Source of the DNA: a bacterium
GTDB lineage: Bacteria; 4484-113; JAFGCY01
Reading direction: 5' to 3'
Assembly (NCBI GenBank): GCA_020849855.1
Contig: JADZFO010000047.1
Location: forward strand, 1 to 64,000
DNA length: 64,000 bases
This document shows, in pieces, positions 8,329 to 17,498 of this stretch (the stretch's first letter is position 1; every line of letters begins with the position of its first letter). Below the pieces are notes generated by a model. It saw only the letters and a list, made by a program, of their open reading frames with translations. It was not told the origin of the DNA and made no database searches. Both the position numbers and the translations under genes were made by a program.

Positions 8329-10581
8329 CTAGTACCAGACCGCCGCAAGCAGTCGATTGCCTGGGGCGTCGGCGTAAGCGATCACCGGGAAGCCGTTGGT
8401 GCTAACCATGGCAATGTGCTGGCTATTGCTTTCAATCACGCTGTCAACCGCATAGGGTGCATTCCAGCTGCTTCCCTGGGCGTCTGCCGCTGAGATGTAC
8501 ATCACAGCGCCGGACGCATAGCCTCTGTAGGCAATTGCGGGCTTGCCGCCAACAACCGCCAGCGCAGCCACACCGCCAGTGCCTTCTGGTACCAGCTGCT
8601 GAGGCTGGCCGGTCCAGTCGCGGCCCTCAGGGTCGTCAGCCCGCTGATAGTACAAAGGCCCCGCAGAACCAGAGTTGCCCGCGCAGAATGCCGGCCGGCC
8701 GGCAACCATTGACAGTGAAGGCTTAAAGAGCTCAATGCCGCCGAACATATCGGCTGGATCCCAGCTGAGCCCATTGGCAGCCGCGGCAGCCAGGAGGGCC
8801 AGGCCGTCTGTGTCGCCTTGCATGGTGCCGCCCACCGCGGCCAGTGGGAATGTGCCGCTGCTGATCATATCCAGCTCATAGATGGTCCCGGTGAAGCCCT
8901 GGTTGCCGAGCCCGACCGGAGCTTCAAAGGCAGTCCCGTCGCTGTTGCTGGCCAGGTAGTAGCGCAGGCTGCCCGCGCCATCAACAGTGCCGTATGCAGT
9001 CATGATGCCGGGCCGGCCTGCGTTTCCAGGACCAATGGCCAGCCCATAGCCAAAGTCTCCATCCGGGCTGACCTGGACCTGGTTGTCCCAGCTGCTGCCG
9101 TCAGGCGTTGCAGCGCTGACGAAATACAGCAGGCGGTCAACGTTGTCGTTCAGGGCGATGAAGGCAATCTGCGGTTCGCCGGACACGGGGTTCACCATAA
9201 TGTCCAGGGCCTGCAGGTTTCCATTCAGCGAATTGTTGACCGGTTCAACCGGTGCCGACCATCCGGTACCGAGATCACTGCCGGCGCGCGAAAAGTACAT
9301 GTCATAGCTGCTGCCGCCACTGTAGACCACCACGGCACGGCTGTTGATACCGCTGCCGCTGACAGCCATCTCCAGTTCGTAGACATCCGTTGAAGCGTCG
9401 ATTACCGAAGTGCGCCAACCGCTGTCGAGACTTATCTGCAGGGTCGCTGTACTGGTGGCAAAGTCGTTGTCCGTCACCTTCACGCTAACCGCTGTGGAGC
9501 CGTTGCGAACGAAGGTGTAATCCAGCCCTGCTTGTTCCCCAGTGTTGCGCTCATACTGGCCATCGCCGTCAACGTCCCATTCAAAACTGACAATTGTGTC
9601 GTCATCAGTGGATGCGCTGGCATCCAGGCTGACGGCAAGCGGAGCGTCTCCATTAGTGACGTCTGCCGAGATTGCTGCAACCGGGGCCTGGTTGGCTGGA
9701 TCCACCACCGTAAAGGAAGTCTCGGCACTGATCAATCTGCCATCACTGCCAAGCGCAGACACCTTGCAGGTATAGAGTCCGGGTGTCTCGTACACGTGAT
9801 TAATCGGCCCCTTGCCGGCCCCTGCCAGGTCGATGCTGCCATCGCCGTCGAAATCCCAGTCGTAGCCATCGGGAATCGTGGCACCATAGAGTTCGCTGTT
9901 CAGGGTGAAGTCCACCGTCAGCGGGGCGATGTTCATCGCCGGGTCCGAGCTTAGTGTAGTGCTCAGGTAGCTCCCTTCCAGCACGCTGCCCCCGGCGACC
10001 AGCCAGTCAAGCTGACAGGTATCAGTGCCAAGAACCAGCACAAGACAGAGGACGTTTCCAACGGGGGAAACGTAGTCGGACCAGCCAGGCAGACTGACCG
10101 GGTCTTCCTGCATGGGATACCAGTCCCAGCGGTCGGCGCTGTAATTGGCAACTGCAAGATAGGCGTTGGACCAGTCACTCGGTGCCAGCAGCCAGCCGTG
10201 AGCAATCTGGGCTGGTCCTTCATACTCTGACAGCTTATCGAATGCCAGGCAGCCAAAGGCGGCATTGGAGATACCGCCGCTGCCGGGAAGGCTGTAGGAG
10301 GGAGCAAAAGAACCGTCACTGCCATTGTTAATCGAGCTCACCTTGTTGAGGGGCAGCCCCAGAAGGAAGCCGCCGCCATCACAGAAGCGCTGATAGTCAA
10401 ACGGCGCTGCGCTCGTAAAGTGGGGCATGCTGGAGGGGCGCGGCAAATCCAGTCCGGACAAGCCTCCAGGGGTCTGCTTCGAACCCGGGTTATCCACATT
10501 TGTCGGCGAACCACTGGCGCCACAGGCAGACAGGGTGAAGACCAGCGCAATGGACAGCACGAGCTTGCCGGGAAGCTTCAT
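8329..10581 (-). CDS. PKD-domain lipoprotein with propeller-like C-terminal repeats
   Basis: A 750-residue envelope lipoprotein. I prefer the ATG at 10581 over an upstream one at 10683: it has GGAG 5 nt upstream and begins directly with a signal peptide (lipobox LSAC, Cys20). Residues roughly 75-215 hold a domain also seen at the start of the PQQ lipoprotein at 31.1 kb (pattern A.NY..DRWDWY). Two PKD domains follow (about 227-297 and 297-384), each with a WDFDGDG/WDVDGDG calcium-like loop. The rest is six or so repeats of the form YY.RA.D..G..W, ending NRLLAAVWY. A decayed copy of this last part sits at 13.4-13.6 kb. The likely role is surface binding or adhesion; no catalytic motif is seen. 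Confidence 0.8.
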   Translation of the reverse strand: MKLPGKLVLSIALVFTLSACGASGSPTNVDNPGSKQTPGGLSGLDLPRPSSMPHFTSAAPFDYQRFCDGGGFLLGLPLNKVSSINNGSDGSFAPSYSLPGSGGISNAAFGCLAFDKLSEYEGPAQIAHGWLLAPSDWSNAYLAVANYSADRWDWYPMQEDPVSLPGWSDYVSPVGNVLCLVLVLGTDTCQLDWLVAGGSVLEGSYLSTTLSSDPAMNIAPLTVDFTLNSELYGATIPDGYDWDFDGDGSIDLAGAGKGPINHVYETPGLYTCKVSALGSDGRLISAETSFTVVDPANQAPVAAISADVTNGDAPLAVSLDASASTDDDTIVSFEWDVDGDGQYERNTGEQAGLDYTFVRNGSTAVSVKVTDNDFATSTATLQISLDSGWRTSVIDASTDVYELEMAVSGSGINSRAVVVYSGGSSYDMYFSRAGSDLGTGWSAPVEPVNNSLNGNLQALDIMVNPVSGEPQIAFIALNDNVDRLLYFVSAATPDGSSWDNQVQVSPDGDFGYGLAIGPGNAGRPGIMTAYGTVDGAGSLRYYLASNSDGTAFEAPVGLGNQGFTGTIYELDMISSGTFPLAAVGGTMQGDTDGLALLAAAAANGLSWDPADMFGGIELFKPSLSMVAGRPAFCAGNSGSAGPLYYQRADDPEGRDWTGQPQQLVPEGTGGVAALAVVGGKPAIAYRGYASGAVMYISAADAQGSSWNAPYAVDSVIESNSQHIAMVSTNGFPVIAYADAPGNRLLAAVWY

Positions 10582-10748
10582 CTCGACTCCGAGGGTTGAA
10601 TGATTGATCAGGCAGACTAGCGTTCCAGCGTGAACAGCCAGCCTGAATATTAATGATATCAGTCTAAAGCAATAGTATTTCAACAGACGTGGATATATGC
10701 TGCCACGCAGTGTACCTGGCGCAGAGAGCCGGCTGGAAGATCGGCTGC

Positions 10749-11099
10749 TCAGTGGCGCAGGATCTTCTCCATGGCCTTGCCCTTGGCCAGCTCGTCCACC
10801 AGCTTATCCACATAGCGAATCAGCTGGTAAGTCGGCTCTTCGATTTCTTCCACTCGCACACCACAGATGACTCCGGTTATCAGGCTGCGGGCGGGGTTCA
10901 GCTTCGGGGCTTTGGCAAAGAAAGTCTCATAATCCGTACCGTCGGCGATTAGCTTCTCCAGCTGCTTCTGGCTGTAGCCGGTCAGCCAGCGCAGGATCTC
11001 ATCCAGCTCTGCCTTTGTCCGGCCCTTGGCCTCGGCCTTAGCCAGGTAGTGGGGATACACACCGCCAAACTTCAGGGCATATACGCGCTCAAGTTTCAT
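10749..11099 (-). CDS. DUF2200 family protein
   Basis: A 116-residue cytosolic protein that matches the DUF2200 family almost end to end: [15 protein letters not shown] near the start, LRWLTGY in the middle, the [10 protein letters not shown] motif and the family's typical ending [18 protein letters not shown]. Length is that of the family. The family's biochemical function is unknown, although it is widespread and usually encoded as a single gene, as here. It is transcribed away from the small gene at 11.36 kb; the 257-bp gap between them shows no clear promoter. Confidence 0.9.
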   Translation of the reverse strand: MKLERVYALKFGGVYPHYLAKAEAKGRTKAELDEILRWLTGYSQKQLEKLIADGTDYETFFAKAPKLNPARSLITGVICGVRVEEIEEPTYQLIRYVDKLVDELAKGKAMEKILRH

Positions 11100-11356
11100 G
11101 TTGTCTTCGGCTCCGGAGTCACTCTCCCAGGATAGCGTGATTATAGAAGCGGCAATCGTGGCGCTGCGTCTTTGCCATCCTCCATATCAGCACAAAGCTC
11201 TGCACTCGTGATAGTGCAGAATTGAATTCATAAAGTGCAGCGTCTTCTCCCTTGATTGGAGCTGGGTTCAAATTGGCTAAAGCGCTTTATGCCCTGCGAG
11301 TGACAGGTCGATGTATCGCTAGCAGGGCGCTGAGCGCCCGGGAACAGGAGAGCAGT

Positions 11357-11599
11357 ATGCCGTATACACCAGCTGAAAGTGCATGGAACGTCGCCGGACC
11401 CGACAACAGTTTCGGGGCTTACCCGCAGCCATCTACCTACACCTTTCTCCAGGCCTACAACGGAAACAACTTTGACCTGGACTTCGCCAAGGCCAAGCGG
11501 CAGTGGGCAGAGATACTCGGCGTTTCACCGCCTAACTGGGGTGGCGAGGACCTGCTGGATGCGACATTGCAGGAATGCTCAATGGTTTACGCGCAATGA
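11357..11599 (+). CDS. Small protein of unknown function
   Basis: An 80-residue frame beginning MPYTPAES. The ATG at 11357 is preceded by AGGAG at good distance, which favours it over an upstream in-frame start at 11252. No signal peptide, membrane segment or recognised motif is visible; the middle reads as a soluble helical protein (FDLDFAKAKRQWAEIL). Its 3' end overlaps the convergent gene by 21 nt. I do not recognise it; it could be a real conserved small protein or a chance frame. Confidence 0.45.
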   Translation: MPYTPAESAWNVAGPDNSFGAYPQPSTYTFLQAYNGNNFDLDFAKAKRQWAEILGVSPPNWGGEDLLDATLQECSMVYAQ

Positions 11600-13168
11600 G
11601 GCCCTGGCCATATTGGCCAGGATCCAGCGATACTCAAGATCAATACCGCGCTGATAACTGGCGGGGTCGTTCGGCAGATCTGCACTGAGATGCAGCCGCG
11701 CCTGGTGCAGTTCGTCCAGGAGCGCCTTGTTCAGCACGCCCGGTGCTTCGCGCAGGAGACAATCCAGGGTGAAGAGCTTGCCTATCTGCCACTCGACGCA
11801 GATCAGCTTGATGTGGCTCTCCTGGGCGAGAGCCAGCTCGGCCTGCAGGCCTTCGCTGCTGGTATCGAGGCTCAGAGCCAGTCCTGACTGCGTGTTGAAG
11901 AACTTGAGCAGGCGCAGCATTTCGCTGCGCTCCAGGTATCGCAGGGCAACTTTGAGCACCGGAACACCGGTAAGACCAAGGCGCACTTCAGCGACTATTC
12001 GCGACGTCCCGGTCTCGTTGGTTTTTGTCAGGCGAAGTGCCCTGTCGCTGAACTTCCAGGTATGTACCAGGGTCTCGGGAGTCACCAGCAGGTCGCGCGA
12101 CGCATTCGTGTCGCGCCACTTTGTCTCACTGAGCATTGCAATCAGGTCAAGGCGCAGATCGTAGTAATCCACCAGTTCCTGTCCAAGTGCCCCCCGCCTC
12201 AGATTGTCAAAAATGTCCTGCGCACATGCAAAGAACTTGTATGCCCGGTCGAAGCTCCCTTCCTGAAATCGGAACTCCATCATGACCATGACGAGCTGGC
12301 AAAGCACAAGCTCGTAGTCGGCTTCGAGCACCGCGCCTTCGCAGTAGCTGGCGCAGTCGACCACCGCATGCACACTCTTGCGGAGGCCAGCAACGTCATC
12401 GGCATGGGTATGGGAGCGCGCTGAATAGCCCAAAGAACGAAGCTCCTTGCGGAACTCCATCAGGTGATCAGGCGAATCGAAATAGGCCTTGCTGCGTCCC
12501 CGCGGCGCGCGAGCGACCACACGCGGACGGTATCTCTTCAGCTCGGCAAGCTCCAGGCGCGCAGCCGCGGCTTCATCCACATCCTTGATCAGCAGGTCCT
12601 CTATGCGCCGCAGATTGGCTTCGCGCAGGTCCAGCTTGTCTTTCGCAGGCTGCTCGACCGGATTCAGGGCCGGCTGGCTGTTGAGCCTTTCAAGCAGCTG
12701 CTTGAGGAGCGGCACAAGTTCGGCGCTGCCCTGATCTTCCGCAGGGGTATGCTGCTCTCTGATCTGGCGCAGGATCATCTCAGGCGACAAATCCCTTTGA
12801 ACGGCGCCATTGATCGCGGCACTCTGTAAATTGCTGCTGTCCTGCTTGGGAATGGCAGCAGCGCCGCCTGTCCGGGGCGTCGAGCGTGGTGGCGCAGGCC
12901 TGTTCAACTGCTCGGTATGTGAGGTCTCTTCCCACTCAGCTGGCCTTAGGGGAAAGCGATGTTCACTGCTGGACTGCCTGAGCAGCCAAATGCCAAACTC
13001 CAGGCTGGGCTTGCGCTCACGCTTCAGCACGCGCAGGACCGTGTCTTCTGAGACACTAATGCCCGATCTGCCAGCTTCCGCGGCCACCTGCGGGGCCGCC
13101 CAGCGCCGCTCCTGCATGAGATTCCTAAGCGCTTCTACTGCCGCATCGACCATACTGTTATCGGTCAC
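11579..13168 (-). CDS. Unknown 529-residue protein with N-terminal HTH-like region
   Basis: Residues 1-65 read as a DNA-binding helix-turn-helix of the XRE kind (AAPQVAAEAGRSGISVSEDTVLRVLKRERKPS), followed by a low-complexity linker rich in Pro and Ser. From about residue 215 the protein is helical, with pairs that look TPR- or tetratricopeptide-like, comparable in style to the 296-residue protein next to the prophage repressor at 36-37 kb. It may be a phage-type or stand-alone transcription regulator with a helical sensor part. The first codon is GTG with no good ribosome site; an ATG at 13153 is an alternative start. Function is inferred only from fold impressions. Confidence 0.6.
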   Translation of the reverse strand: MTDNSMVDAAVEALRNLMQERRWAAPQVAAEAGRSGISVSEDTVLRVLKRERKPSLEFGIWLLRQSSSEHRFPLRPAEWEETSHTEQLNRPAPPRSTPRTGGAAAIPKQDSSNLQSAAINGAVQRDLSPEMILRQIREQHTPAEDQGSAELVPLLKQLLERLNSQPALNPVEQPAKDKLDLREANLRRIEDLLIKDVDEAAAARLELAELKRYRPRVVARAPRGRSKAYFDSPDHLMEFRKELRSLGYSARSHTHADDVAGLRKSVHAVVDCASYCEGAVLEADYELVLCQLVMVMMEFRFQEGSFDRAYKFFACAQDIFDNLRRGALGQELVDYYDLRLDLIAMLSETKWRDTNASRDLLVTPETLVHTWKFSDRALRLTKTNETGTSRIVAEVRLGLTGVPVLKVALRYLERSEMLRLLKFFNTQSGLALSLDTSSEGLQAELALAQESHIKLICVEWQIGKLFTLDCLLREAPGVLNKALLDELHQARLHLSADLPNDPASYQRGIDLEYRWILANMARASLRVNH

Positions 13169-13380
13169 AGGGAGATTCTAGTCAGCTATGCGCGGGCCTG
13201 GGGCGATTGAACAGTAACTATAGTAAGAACACTAAAAGAGCATATCAAGTAATAACCAGAGTCCAAAAACCGCCATTTGGCGGTAGTCCTCCGGTATCCC
13301 TCTGGCAACATGCCTGCCCTGGACGGTGCAACGCTGAAATTCACCCTTGACGCTGGCTGTCTGTCTGTCGTCTGTCCGTC

Positions 13381-13587
13381 CTGGTTATTGCCGCGTCGAA
13401 CAGCGGCGCACTTTACTATCTCAAAGCAACAGATACCGCTTGATCAGCCTGGATTGATCCGTGGATGATCGATGGCAAGGTCAACATCAGCCTCGAAGGC
13501 GTGGAGCTGGTCGAATCCAATGGCTTCCCGGTGATCGCCTACTGCGATTCGACAAACAATCGCCTGCTGGCGGCGGTCTGGTATTAG
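13381..13587 (+). pseudogene. Decayed 3' end of a PKD/propeller lipoprotein gene
   Basis: Read in one frame, this stretch gives ASNSGALYYLKATDTA, an in-frame TGA, then SAWIDPW and a 40-residue end NGFPVIAYCDSTNNRLLAAVWY. The last part matches the C-terminus of the lipoprotein at 8329-10581 (NGFPVIAYADAPGNRLLAAVWY), and the repeat motif before the stop matches as well; a Gly codon GGA has apparently become TGA. Upstream the frame is lost near a CTGT tetranucleotide run (about 13357-13380), and only non-coding sequence continues to 13169. This is a relic of a paralogue, not an active gene. Confidence 0.8.
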
Positions 13588-13593
13588 AGCGGC

Positions 13594-14862
13594 CTAGCCG
13601 TTCTCCGTGCGGTTGAACTCCATGCCGTGGCCGCTGTCGCCGCTCTGAGGTGCGCTGGCCGGGTCATGCCGGAAGCTGGCTGGCAATGGCACTCCGAGGC
13701 TGCGCGCTTCCTCGGCGCTGACCGCAGCCGCCTGCATCTGCCCGGCAGGCATTGAACCCTGGCCGGCAGGATCTGCGCCGTTGTAGTAGACCGTGCTCGA
13801 GGGGAAGGCCACCCGCGCGCCGCGGCTGCGGCAGATGTCCATGATCCGCAGCAGCAGGTCCTGCTTGACCTCCAGGAACTCCTCCCAGACGGTGGAGCGG
13901 GTGAAGCAGTAGACGATGATGTCGAGGCTGTAGGTGCTCAGCTCGCTGAGACTGACTACCCAGTAGTCCTGGTCGATCCCGGCGTGGCCCTTGAGCAGTT
14001 CGCGGATATCCTTGACCACGCCAAGCACCTGTTCGGGCTGTGTGTCGAGGCCCAGGCGCAGGTCCAGGCTGATCCGGCGGATCGGCATCTCGCTGTAGTT
14101 GTAGATGCTCTCGTTGGTGACAACTTTGTTCGGTACGCTGACCAGGGCCTGGTCGAACTGCCGGATCCGGGTCGAGCGGATGCCGATCTCCTCAACCGTG
14201 CCTTCGATGCCGGCGATCTGGATCCAGTCGCCGATCTTGTAAGGCCGGTCGGAGAAGACCACAAAGCTGCCAAAGACATTGGCCACGGCATCCTGGGCGG
14301 CGAAGGCCAGGGCCAGACCGCCTATGCCGGCGCCGGCCAGGATCCCCGCCGGGCTGTAGCCCCAGGTCTGGGCCAGGCCAACCGCGACCAGCAGAATCAG
14401 GCCGACCTTCGTGACATCCCGCAGCAGGGGCAGGAACTTGTCGTCCAGCACGCTGCGCTTGGTCTGCGGGTTGTCCTCCGTCAGGAAGCTGAGAGTGATC
14501 TCCATCATGCGGTAGAGCAGCAGGCCGGCTGAAACCATGAAGAGGGTGGCAAGTACACGCATGACGAGCGAGTGCCAGTTGATCGGCTCCACCGGCAGCT
14601 CGATGAAACTCATCGCCAGATAGCATCCGCCCAGCAGGGTGAAATAGCCCACAGAGCGGCGCATGGCCCCATGGACCTTGTTGTCGTAAGTGCTCTGGGT
14701 GCGGTCAACCACGCGCTTGAGGTAGCCGTCCATAAAGCGCAGGAGCAGCCAGCGCAGCAGGATCGCGAGGACCAGGCAGACAGCGGCGATCACGAGGCCC
14801 AGGCTGTCCACATAGCTCAGGTCCGCGAAGTCGACCAGCGAGATGATTCCAGGACCGTTCAC
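13594..14862 (-). CDS. Mechanosensitive channel of the MscS family
   Basis: An inner-membrane channel that opens on hypo-osmotic stress. About five membrane segments lie in the first 210 residues. The pore-lining helix is clear (GILAGAGIGGLALAFAAQD), followed by the family's beta domain signature (FSDRPYKIGDWIQIAGIEGTVEEIGIRSTRIR) and the VPNKVV.NE motif. I place the start at GTG 14862, which has GGGGAG at a 7-nt distance, giving 422 residues; a TTG at 14889 is the longer option. The last 80 residues form a Pro/Ala-rich tail not typical of the family. It stands alone, immediately after the lipoprotein relic. Confidence 0.9.
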   Translation of the reverse strand: MNGPGIISLVDFADLSYVDSLGLVIAAVCLVLAILLRWLLLRFMDGYLKRVVDRTQSTYDNKVHGAMRRSVGYFTLLGGCYLAMSFIELPVEPINWHSLVMRVLATLFMVSAGLLLYRMMEITLSFLTEDNPQTKRSVLDDKFLPLLRDVTKVGLILLVAVGLAQTWGYSPAGILAGAGIGGLALAFAAQDAVANVFGSFVVFSDRPYKIGDWIQIAGIEGTVEEIGIRSTRIRQFDQALVSVPNKVVTNESIYNYSEMPIRRISLDLRLGLDTQPEQVLGVVKDIRELLKGHAGIDQDYWVVSLSELSTYSLDIIVYCFTRSTVWEEFLEVKQDLLLRIMDICRSRGARVAFPSSTVYYNGADPAGQGSMPAGQMQAAAVSAEEARSLGVPLPASFRHDPASAPQSGDSGHGMEFNRTENG

Positions 14863-15014
14863 GGCAAGACTCCCCACCCACTCAGTCAAGGCAGAATTAT
14901 ATGGCAGAGGTCATGAAACGAGATAAATACTGGCCTCGGACGCTATGGATGCGGGCCAGCAGTGCCAGCATTGCCGGTGCGGGCAGACATTCTGCCTGAT
15001 TTCGTTTGCAGACC

Positions 15015-15071
15015 TTGACAGCCCAGGCTTCTAGCTGTATAACCACATAGTTAATTAACCGCAGGGTTATA
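15015..15071 (+). promoter_or_regulatory. Promoter and 34-bp dyad operator of the arsR operon
   Basis: TTGACA (15015-15020), a 17-nt spacer and TATAAC (15038-15043) form a near-consensus sigma-70 promoter. Over the -10 and the start region lies an exactly symmetric dyad centred between 15054 and 15055: outer arms TATAACC (15038-15044) and GGTTATA (15065-15071), core TTAATTAA (15051-15058), 6-nt gaps either side. Its position fits an ArsR-type repressor blocking its own operon. Confidence 0.75.
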
Positions 15072-15077
15072 TACGCC

Positions 15078-15434
15078 ATGCAGACCGACACGCTCAGCAG
15101 GACCTTTGCCGCACTGGCTGACCCGACCCGCCGGGCAATCCTGGCACGGCTGAGCTCCGGCGAGGCTTCGGTCACAGAACTGGCCGAGCCCTTCTCCATG
15201 AGCCAGCCGGCGATCTCCAAGCACCTGAAGGTGCTGGAAAACGCCGGGCTGATCACCCGGGGGCGCGAGGCGCAGTGGCGGCCCTGCCGTATCGCGGCCA
15301 CACCGCTGAAGGCGGTGAATGACTGGCTGGACCAGTACCGGCGCTTCTGGGATGAAAGCTTTGACCGCCTTGACGCTTATCTGAAAGAGCTGCAACAGCG
15401 GGAGAAAGAGCGTGATTCCGGCAAGGGCCGCTGA
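15078..15434 (+). CDS. ArsR-family transcriptional repressor
   Basis: A 118-residue winged-helix regulator. It starts with the typical ArsR opening (LADPTRRAILARLSSGEASVTELAEPF) and has the recognition helix MSQPAISKHLKVLENAGLI. It lacks the metal-binding CVC motif of ArsR/SmtB metal sensors and belongs to the subgroup that is regularly encoded next to SRPBCC (AHSA1-like) genes, as it is here. It probably represses the seven-gene operon by binding the dyad just upstream. The signal it responds to is not known. Confidence 0.9.
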   Translation: MQTDTLSRTFAALADPTRRAILARLSSGEASVTELAEPFSMSQPAISKHLKVLENAGLITRGREAQWRPCRIAATPLKAVNDWLDQYRRFWDESFDRLDAYLKELQQREKERDSGKGR

Positions 15435-15482
15435 CGCAATGCACTATGGTAAACAATAGTAAGGAACACTAAGGAGGCAGTC

Positions 15483-15986
15483 ATGATTTCGGAAGCAGCC
15501 GGTACAGGCTCAGCTGAGCACTTTGTCCTCGAGCGCACCTTTGATGCGCCCGCCGAGCTGGTTTACAGGGCCTGGACGGAACCTGAGCACTTCAAGCAGT
15601 GGATCGCGCCGGAGGGATACAGCATTCCCTTCTGCGAGATCGACCTGCGTGTCGGCGGCAAGATGAAGGCTGCCATGCGCGGGCCTGCCGGCGACCACTG
15701 GTTTGCCGGGGAGTACCTGGAGCTGGACCCGCCGCGCAAGATCGTCAGCACGGACTACTTCTGCGACCCTGAGGGCAACCTGCTGCAGCCCTCGGAGATC
15801 GGCCTGCCGGAAGGCTGGCCGGCGGTGAACCATGTGACCATCACCTTCAGGGAAGAGAACGGCAGGACACATGTAAAGGTTGACCAACCGATGGTCACGC
15901 TGGCCGCGGCCAAGGCGCTGGGCGCCGACATGGGCTGGAACTCCAGCCTGGACAACCTGGCCGAGCTGCTCAAGCGCATGGCCTGA
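15483..15986 (+). CDS. SRPBCC/AHSA1-domain protein
   Basis: A 167-residue START-like (SRPBCC) protein, a fold that holds a hydrophobic ligand in a deep cavity. Family signatures include the opening ERTFDAPAELVYRAWTEPEHFKQW, the loop FCEIDLRVGGK and the C-terminal helix MGWNSSLDNLAELLK. It follows the repressor by 48 nt and has a strong AAGGAGG ribosome site before ATG 15483. In the family, ArsR-SRPBCC pairs are often involved in stress or xenobiotic response, but ligands are rarely known. Confidence 0.88.
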   Translation: MISEAAGTGSAEHFVLERTFDAPAELVYRAWTEPEHFKQWIAPEGYSIPFCEIDLRVGGKMKAAMRGPAGDHWFAGEYLELDPPRKIVSTDYFCDPEGNLLQPSEIGLPEGWPAVNHVTITFREENGRTHVKVDQPMVTLAAAKALGADMGWNSSLDNLAELLKRMA

Positions 15987-16052
15987 GCAGCTGCCGATCC
16001 CAAGGCGGATTCCGCAGTCTGATGCAGCGGAAGTAGAAAGGAGGAAAGCCAG

Positions 16053-16823
16053 ATGGCACAGGCATTCGAACAGGGGCATGACGCAAACCAGGCAGTCGAC
16101 ATGGAGTCAATTGCGCACCCGCCAATCGTAAGCCGGGAAGAATGGCTGGCGGAGCGTCGCGAGCTGTTGCAGGAAGAGAAGGCGCACACCAAGGCCTACG
16201 ACCGGCTCAACGCCCGGCGCAGGCGCTTGCCCATGGTGCGCCTGGACAAGGACTACAGCTTTGAAGGGCCCGAAGGCCAGCAGAGCCTGCGCGATCTGTT
16301 CCAGGGCAAGCGCCAGCTGGTCGTGTACCACTTCATGTTTGACCCGGCCTGGGACAAGGGTTGCTCCGGCTGCACCGGCTTTGTGGATGCGCTGGGCGAC
16401 CTGTCGCTGCTGGATGAGAAGGACACCCGCTTTGTGCTGATCTCCCGCGCCCCGCTGGACAAGCTGGAGCAGTACCGCAGCGAACGCGGCTGGGACTGGC
16501 CCTGGTACTCATCCTTCGGCAGCGATTTCAACTATGACTTCAACGCAACACTGGATGAGGACATCAGGCAGCCCTCCTACAACTTCCGTACGCCGGAAGA
16601 AACCGAGGCCCACCGCGGTCCCAATCCGATCAAAGGGGAGAGCCACGGGATCAGCGTCTTCTTTGAGCTGGATGGCGTGGTCTACCACACCTACTCCGTC
16701 TACGCCCGCGGCGTGGAAAATATGACGGATTCCTACAGCCTGCTGGATATCACGCCCTGGGGCCGCCAGCAGGACTTTGAGGATTCCCCGCCCGGCTGGC
16801 CGCAGAAACCGACCTACGGCTAA
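16053..16823 (+). CDS. DUF899 thioredoxin-like protein
   Basis: A 256-residue cytosolic protein of the DUF899 family, which has a thioredoxin-like fold. It carries the family block [22 protein letters not shown], in which the CSGC pair occupies the redox-motif position, and the trailing [16 protein letters not shown] and [13 protein letters not shown] motifs. AAAGGAGG precedes ATG 16053. It is the third gene of the ArsR operon. A disulfide or peroxide-related role is plausible but unproven for the family. Confidence 0.88.
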   Translation: MAQAFEQGHDANQAVDMESIAHPPIVSREEWLAERRELLQEEKAHTKAYDRLNARRRRLPMVRLDKDYSFEGPEGQQSLRDLFQGKRQLVVYHFMFDPAWDKGCSGCTGFVDALGDLSLLDEKDTRFVLISRAPLDKLEQYRSERGWDWPWYSSFGSDFNYDFNATLDEDIRQPSYNFRTPEETEAHRGPNPIKGESHGISVFFELDGVVYHTYSVYARGVENMTDSYSLLDITPWGRQQDFEDSPPGWPQKPTYG

Positions 16824-16896
16824 ATCAGTGACAGCAGCACTTGAAGTCAGCCTGCCGATGAGCAAGCAAGCATCTACATAGACAGAGGAGCGAGTT

Positions 16897-17436
16897 ATGA
16901 GCAGTGAGAGTGGCAGCAGCGCCAATGCCGCAAACGTCCAGGACGAGATGTGCCGGCTTGGGCAGAGCAATGAGAACCATCAGTGGCTGATGCAGCTTAT
17001 CGGCGACTGGGTCATGGAAGGCGAAGCCAGCATGGGGCCGGACCAGGAGCCGATGAAATCGAGCGGTACCGAAAAGGTCCGGGCCATCGGCGAGCTGTGG
17101 ATCCTTGGTGAAGGCGAGGGCGAGATGCCCGGCGGCGGCCCTGCGCAGATGCTGCTGACCCTGGGCTACGACAACACGAAGGGCAAGTTCGTTGGCAGCT
17201 GGGTCGGCTCGATGATGAGCGGCATGTGGGTCTACGAGGGCGAGCTTGACGCTGACCGCAAGGTGCTGACCCTGAGTACTGAGGGCCCGTCGATGTCGGG
17301 TGACGGCAGCACAGCGCCTTACCGCGACGTGATCACCATGATCAACAGCAACACCCGACTGCTGGAGTCAATGACTCAGGACAGCGAGGGCAACTGGAAC
17401 AAGTTCATGTACGCGAAGTACACCCGGCGCAGCTAG
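16897..17436 (+). CDS. DUF1579 family protein
   Basis: A 179-residue soluble protein of the DUF1579 family (lipocalin-like beta barrel). Typical elements are LIGDWVMEGEASMGP near the start, GELWILGEGEGEMPGG, and LTLGYDNTKGKFVGSWVGSM. GAGGAGCG precedes ATG 16897. DUF1579 genes commonly sit with SRPBCC, DUF899 and DoxX genes as they do here; the shared job is unknown. It is the fourth gene in the operon. Confidence 0.88.
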   Translation: MSSESGSSANAANVQDEMCRLGQSNENHQWLMQLIGDWVMEGEASMGPDQEPMKSSGTEKVRAIGELWILGEGEGEMPGGGPAQMLLTLGYDNTKGKFVGSWVGSMMSGMWVYEGELDADRKVLTLSTEGPSMSGDGSTAPYRDVITMINSNTRLLESMTQDSEGNWNKFMYAKYTRRS

Positions 17437-17498
17437 GCCTTTGATCCTGAAACGATGCAAAGACGCGGCCCGGGAGCAGGGCTGCGGGGAGAGCGCGC

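Noticed and set aside
10582-10683. Longer start for the PKD lipoprotein
   Set aside because: The ATG at 10581 has a ribosome site and a complete lipoprotein signal; the extension would place 34 residues ahead of it.
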